This document shows, piece after piece, positions 62,927 through 64,000 of a stretch of 64,000 bases of DNA (position 1 is the first letter of the stretch; every line of letters begins with the position of its first letter). The notes under the pieces are model-generated. The model ran no database searches and was not told the origin of the DNA. It was given only the letters and a program-made list of their open reading frames with translations. Origin of the DNA: Stenotrophomonas sp. 57 (GTDB taxonomy: Bacteria; Pseudomonadota; Gammaproteobacteria; Xanthomonadales; Xanthomonadaceae). A program made the translations under genes and the position numbers. The stretch covers positions 1,300,001-1,364,000 of the forward strand of contig NZ_CP127407.1 in the NCBI RefSeq assembly GCF_030291075.1, given 5' to 3'.

Positions 62927-64000
62927 TCACCGCTGCAATGCCCGCCGCCCCGGAGCGTCCTGCAACGCGTCGCTGGCCACCACCACGCGGTTGCGGCCGC
63001 TGCGCTTGGCCTCGTACATCGCGGCATCGGCACGCGCCATCAACCGCTCGTAATCCGGATGACCATCGTGACCGGCCACACCGATGCTGGCAGTCAAGGC
63101 CAATACCTGCCCGTTGGCCAGCGCCACCGGCGACTGCGCGATCTGCCGGCGCAGGCTTTCGGCAATCACTCCCGCCTGGGATTCACTGGCCGCGACCAGC
63201 ACCACCACGAACTCCTCACCGCCATAGCGGAACAGGTAATCACTGCCGCGTGTCAGCTGCCCCAGCAGGCCGGCCACGTGCTGCAACGCGCGATCGCCGG
63301 CATCGTGGCCGTAGCCGTCGTTGATCGCCTTGAAATGGTCCAGATCGAGCAGCAGCAGCGAGAACGGCGTGCGGTTGCGCGTGGCCAGCTCGATTTCCCG
63401 GCGCAGCACGGTGGGCAGGAAGCGCCGGTTGAGCAGGTTGGTCAGGGCATCGCTGCCGGCGTCGAGTTCGCCGATGCGTTCGAACAGCAGCGTCATCAAG
63501 GTACGGATCGCGGCCAGGTCCTCGCGGATGGCCGGCAGCACCGCCAGTCGTTGCGCCGGAGCATCGCCGCTCGCGCGCAGCAGGTGCCCGTCAATGCGGG
63601 CCATCAACTGGCCCACCTGCTGCGTTTCGCTGCTTTCGCCGAAGCTGGGGATGCCCTTGTGGGTGAACCACAGGCCGAACTCGGAGGTGGCCAGGCTGGC
63701 GCTGTCGCTGCCCTGCACATGGCCGGCCAGCGCGTAGAGCAGGGCGTTTTCCCAGTCCAGCAGCAACGCGCGCTGGCGCTCGCGTTCGGTGCTGACGTTC
63801 TGCACCAGCGAGAACAGCCGGTACGCCGCATCGGCACGGCTGGAGCGTTCGCGTGCGTGCGTGTAGGCCAGGGTCATGCCTTCCATGGCGATGTCCATGA
63901 TCGCACTGAGGCAGTCGATGGCGGCGAAGGCAGTGGCGCTGTCCGGTGCATCGTCGCGCAGGCGGACGAACAGCTCGTGCTTGAGCACGCGCGCGCCACG
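62927..64000 (-). CDS. Diguanylate cyclase, 5' end outside window (globin-coupled-sensor-like)
   Basis: At least 357 residues; the frame is open to the window edge, so the N-terminus is missing. The visible start (ARVLKHELFVRLRDDAP, then YRLFSLVQNVSTERERQRALLLDWENALLYAL) resembles the linker of globin-coupled diguanylate cyclases that carry a heme sensor before it; this is by eye. The C-terminal GGDEF domain is complete: DALTNLLNRRFLPTVL, DLDHFKAINDGYGHDAGDR and the active site as GGEEF in FRYGGEEFVVVL. It makes cyclic di-GMP from GTP. An inhibitory-site RxxD is not obvious before the motif. Confidence 0.85.
   Translation of the reverse strand, partial: RGARVLKHELFVRLRDDAPDSATAFAAIDCLSAIMDIAMEGMTLAYTHARERSSRADAAYRLFSLVQNVSTERERQRALLLDWENALLYALAGHVQGSDSASLATSEFGLWFTHKGIPSFGESSETQQVGQLMARIDGHLLRASGDAPAQRLAVLPAIREDLAAIRTLMTLLFERIGELDAGSDALTNLLNRRFLPTVLRREIELATRNRTPFSLLLLDLDHFKAINDGYGHDAGDRALQHVAGLLGQLTRGSDYLFRYGGEEFVVVLVAASESQAGVIAESLRRQIAQSPVALANGQVLALTASIGVAGHDGHPDYERLMARADAAMYEAKRSGRNRVVVASDALQDAPGRRALQR

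Overview
The right part of the window (about 37.5-64 kb) is GC-rich, tightly packed chromosomal DNA of the Stenotrophomonas type, most likely the S. maltophilia complex. The clearest marker is a cluster of GTAG-headed stem-loop repeats (SMAG-like, four copies at 50.26-50.39 kb, with tandem 16-bp GTAG units at 62.75-62.83 kb). The species call is an inference from these repeats and the gene content; no rRNA or marker gene is present.

Left part, 1-37.5 kb: accessory DNA. It opens with a small Com-like zinc-finger ORF. Next comes a five-gene RND efflux operon on the minus strand: outer-membrane factor, MipA/OmpV-like porin, adaptor, RND pump and an alpha/beta-hydrolase lipoprotein. A divergent OmpR-type two-component system lies beside it. 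From about 10.8 kb the DNA becomes AT-richer and patchy, as in a genomic or defence island. This part holds a DUF3892 protein, a ComEC-like metallo-beta-lactamase (MBL) protein paired with a four-TM protein, a second and convergent MBL protein, a frameshifted Lgt-like/TlpA fusion, and several unknown genes. An H-NS-like protein and a tyrosine integrase (24.8-26.2 kb) follow. A mobilisation module (TraD-like, probable oriT, MobA/MobL relaxase) covers 28.7-30.8 kb. Beyond it are a nucleotidyltransferase/partner pair, an IS3 remnant, and a two-gene CBASS (CD-NTase plus Cap15-like membrane effector) at 34.8-36.6 kb. The island also contains broken genes: TlpA fusion, DUF6624, LprI-like and IS3 transposase. 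The core chromosome seems to resume at the barstar-like gene near 37.5 kb.

Right part, 37.5-64 kb: core genome. It holds a large chemoreceptor, a glycine-zipper protein, a membrane gene split by an in-frame amber codon, and a TolC/HlyD/two-permease ABC-2 export operon without its own ATPase. These are followed by an ArgP/ArgO pair, a ParD-like/methionine aminopeptidase pair with a palindromic operator, and a VOC protein. A compact eight-gene minus-strand cluster comes next: esterase, two small EamA-like transporters, DegT aminotransferase, HAD phosphatase, class III aminotransferase, FemAB/GNAT-like enzyme and arginase-fold enzyme. It looks like an uncharacterised biosynthetic locus. The window ends with a TctD/TctE-like two-component system, a secreted metallophosphatase, an HxlR/MFS divergent pair and a diguanylate cyclase cut by the window edge.

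The best candidates for something new are the MBL/4-TM pair with its convergent second MBL gene, the eight-gene biosynthetic cluster, and the block of unrecognised genes at 17.4-21 kb. The CBASS is a recognisable anti-phage system rather than a new type.
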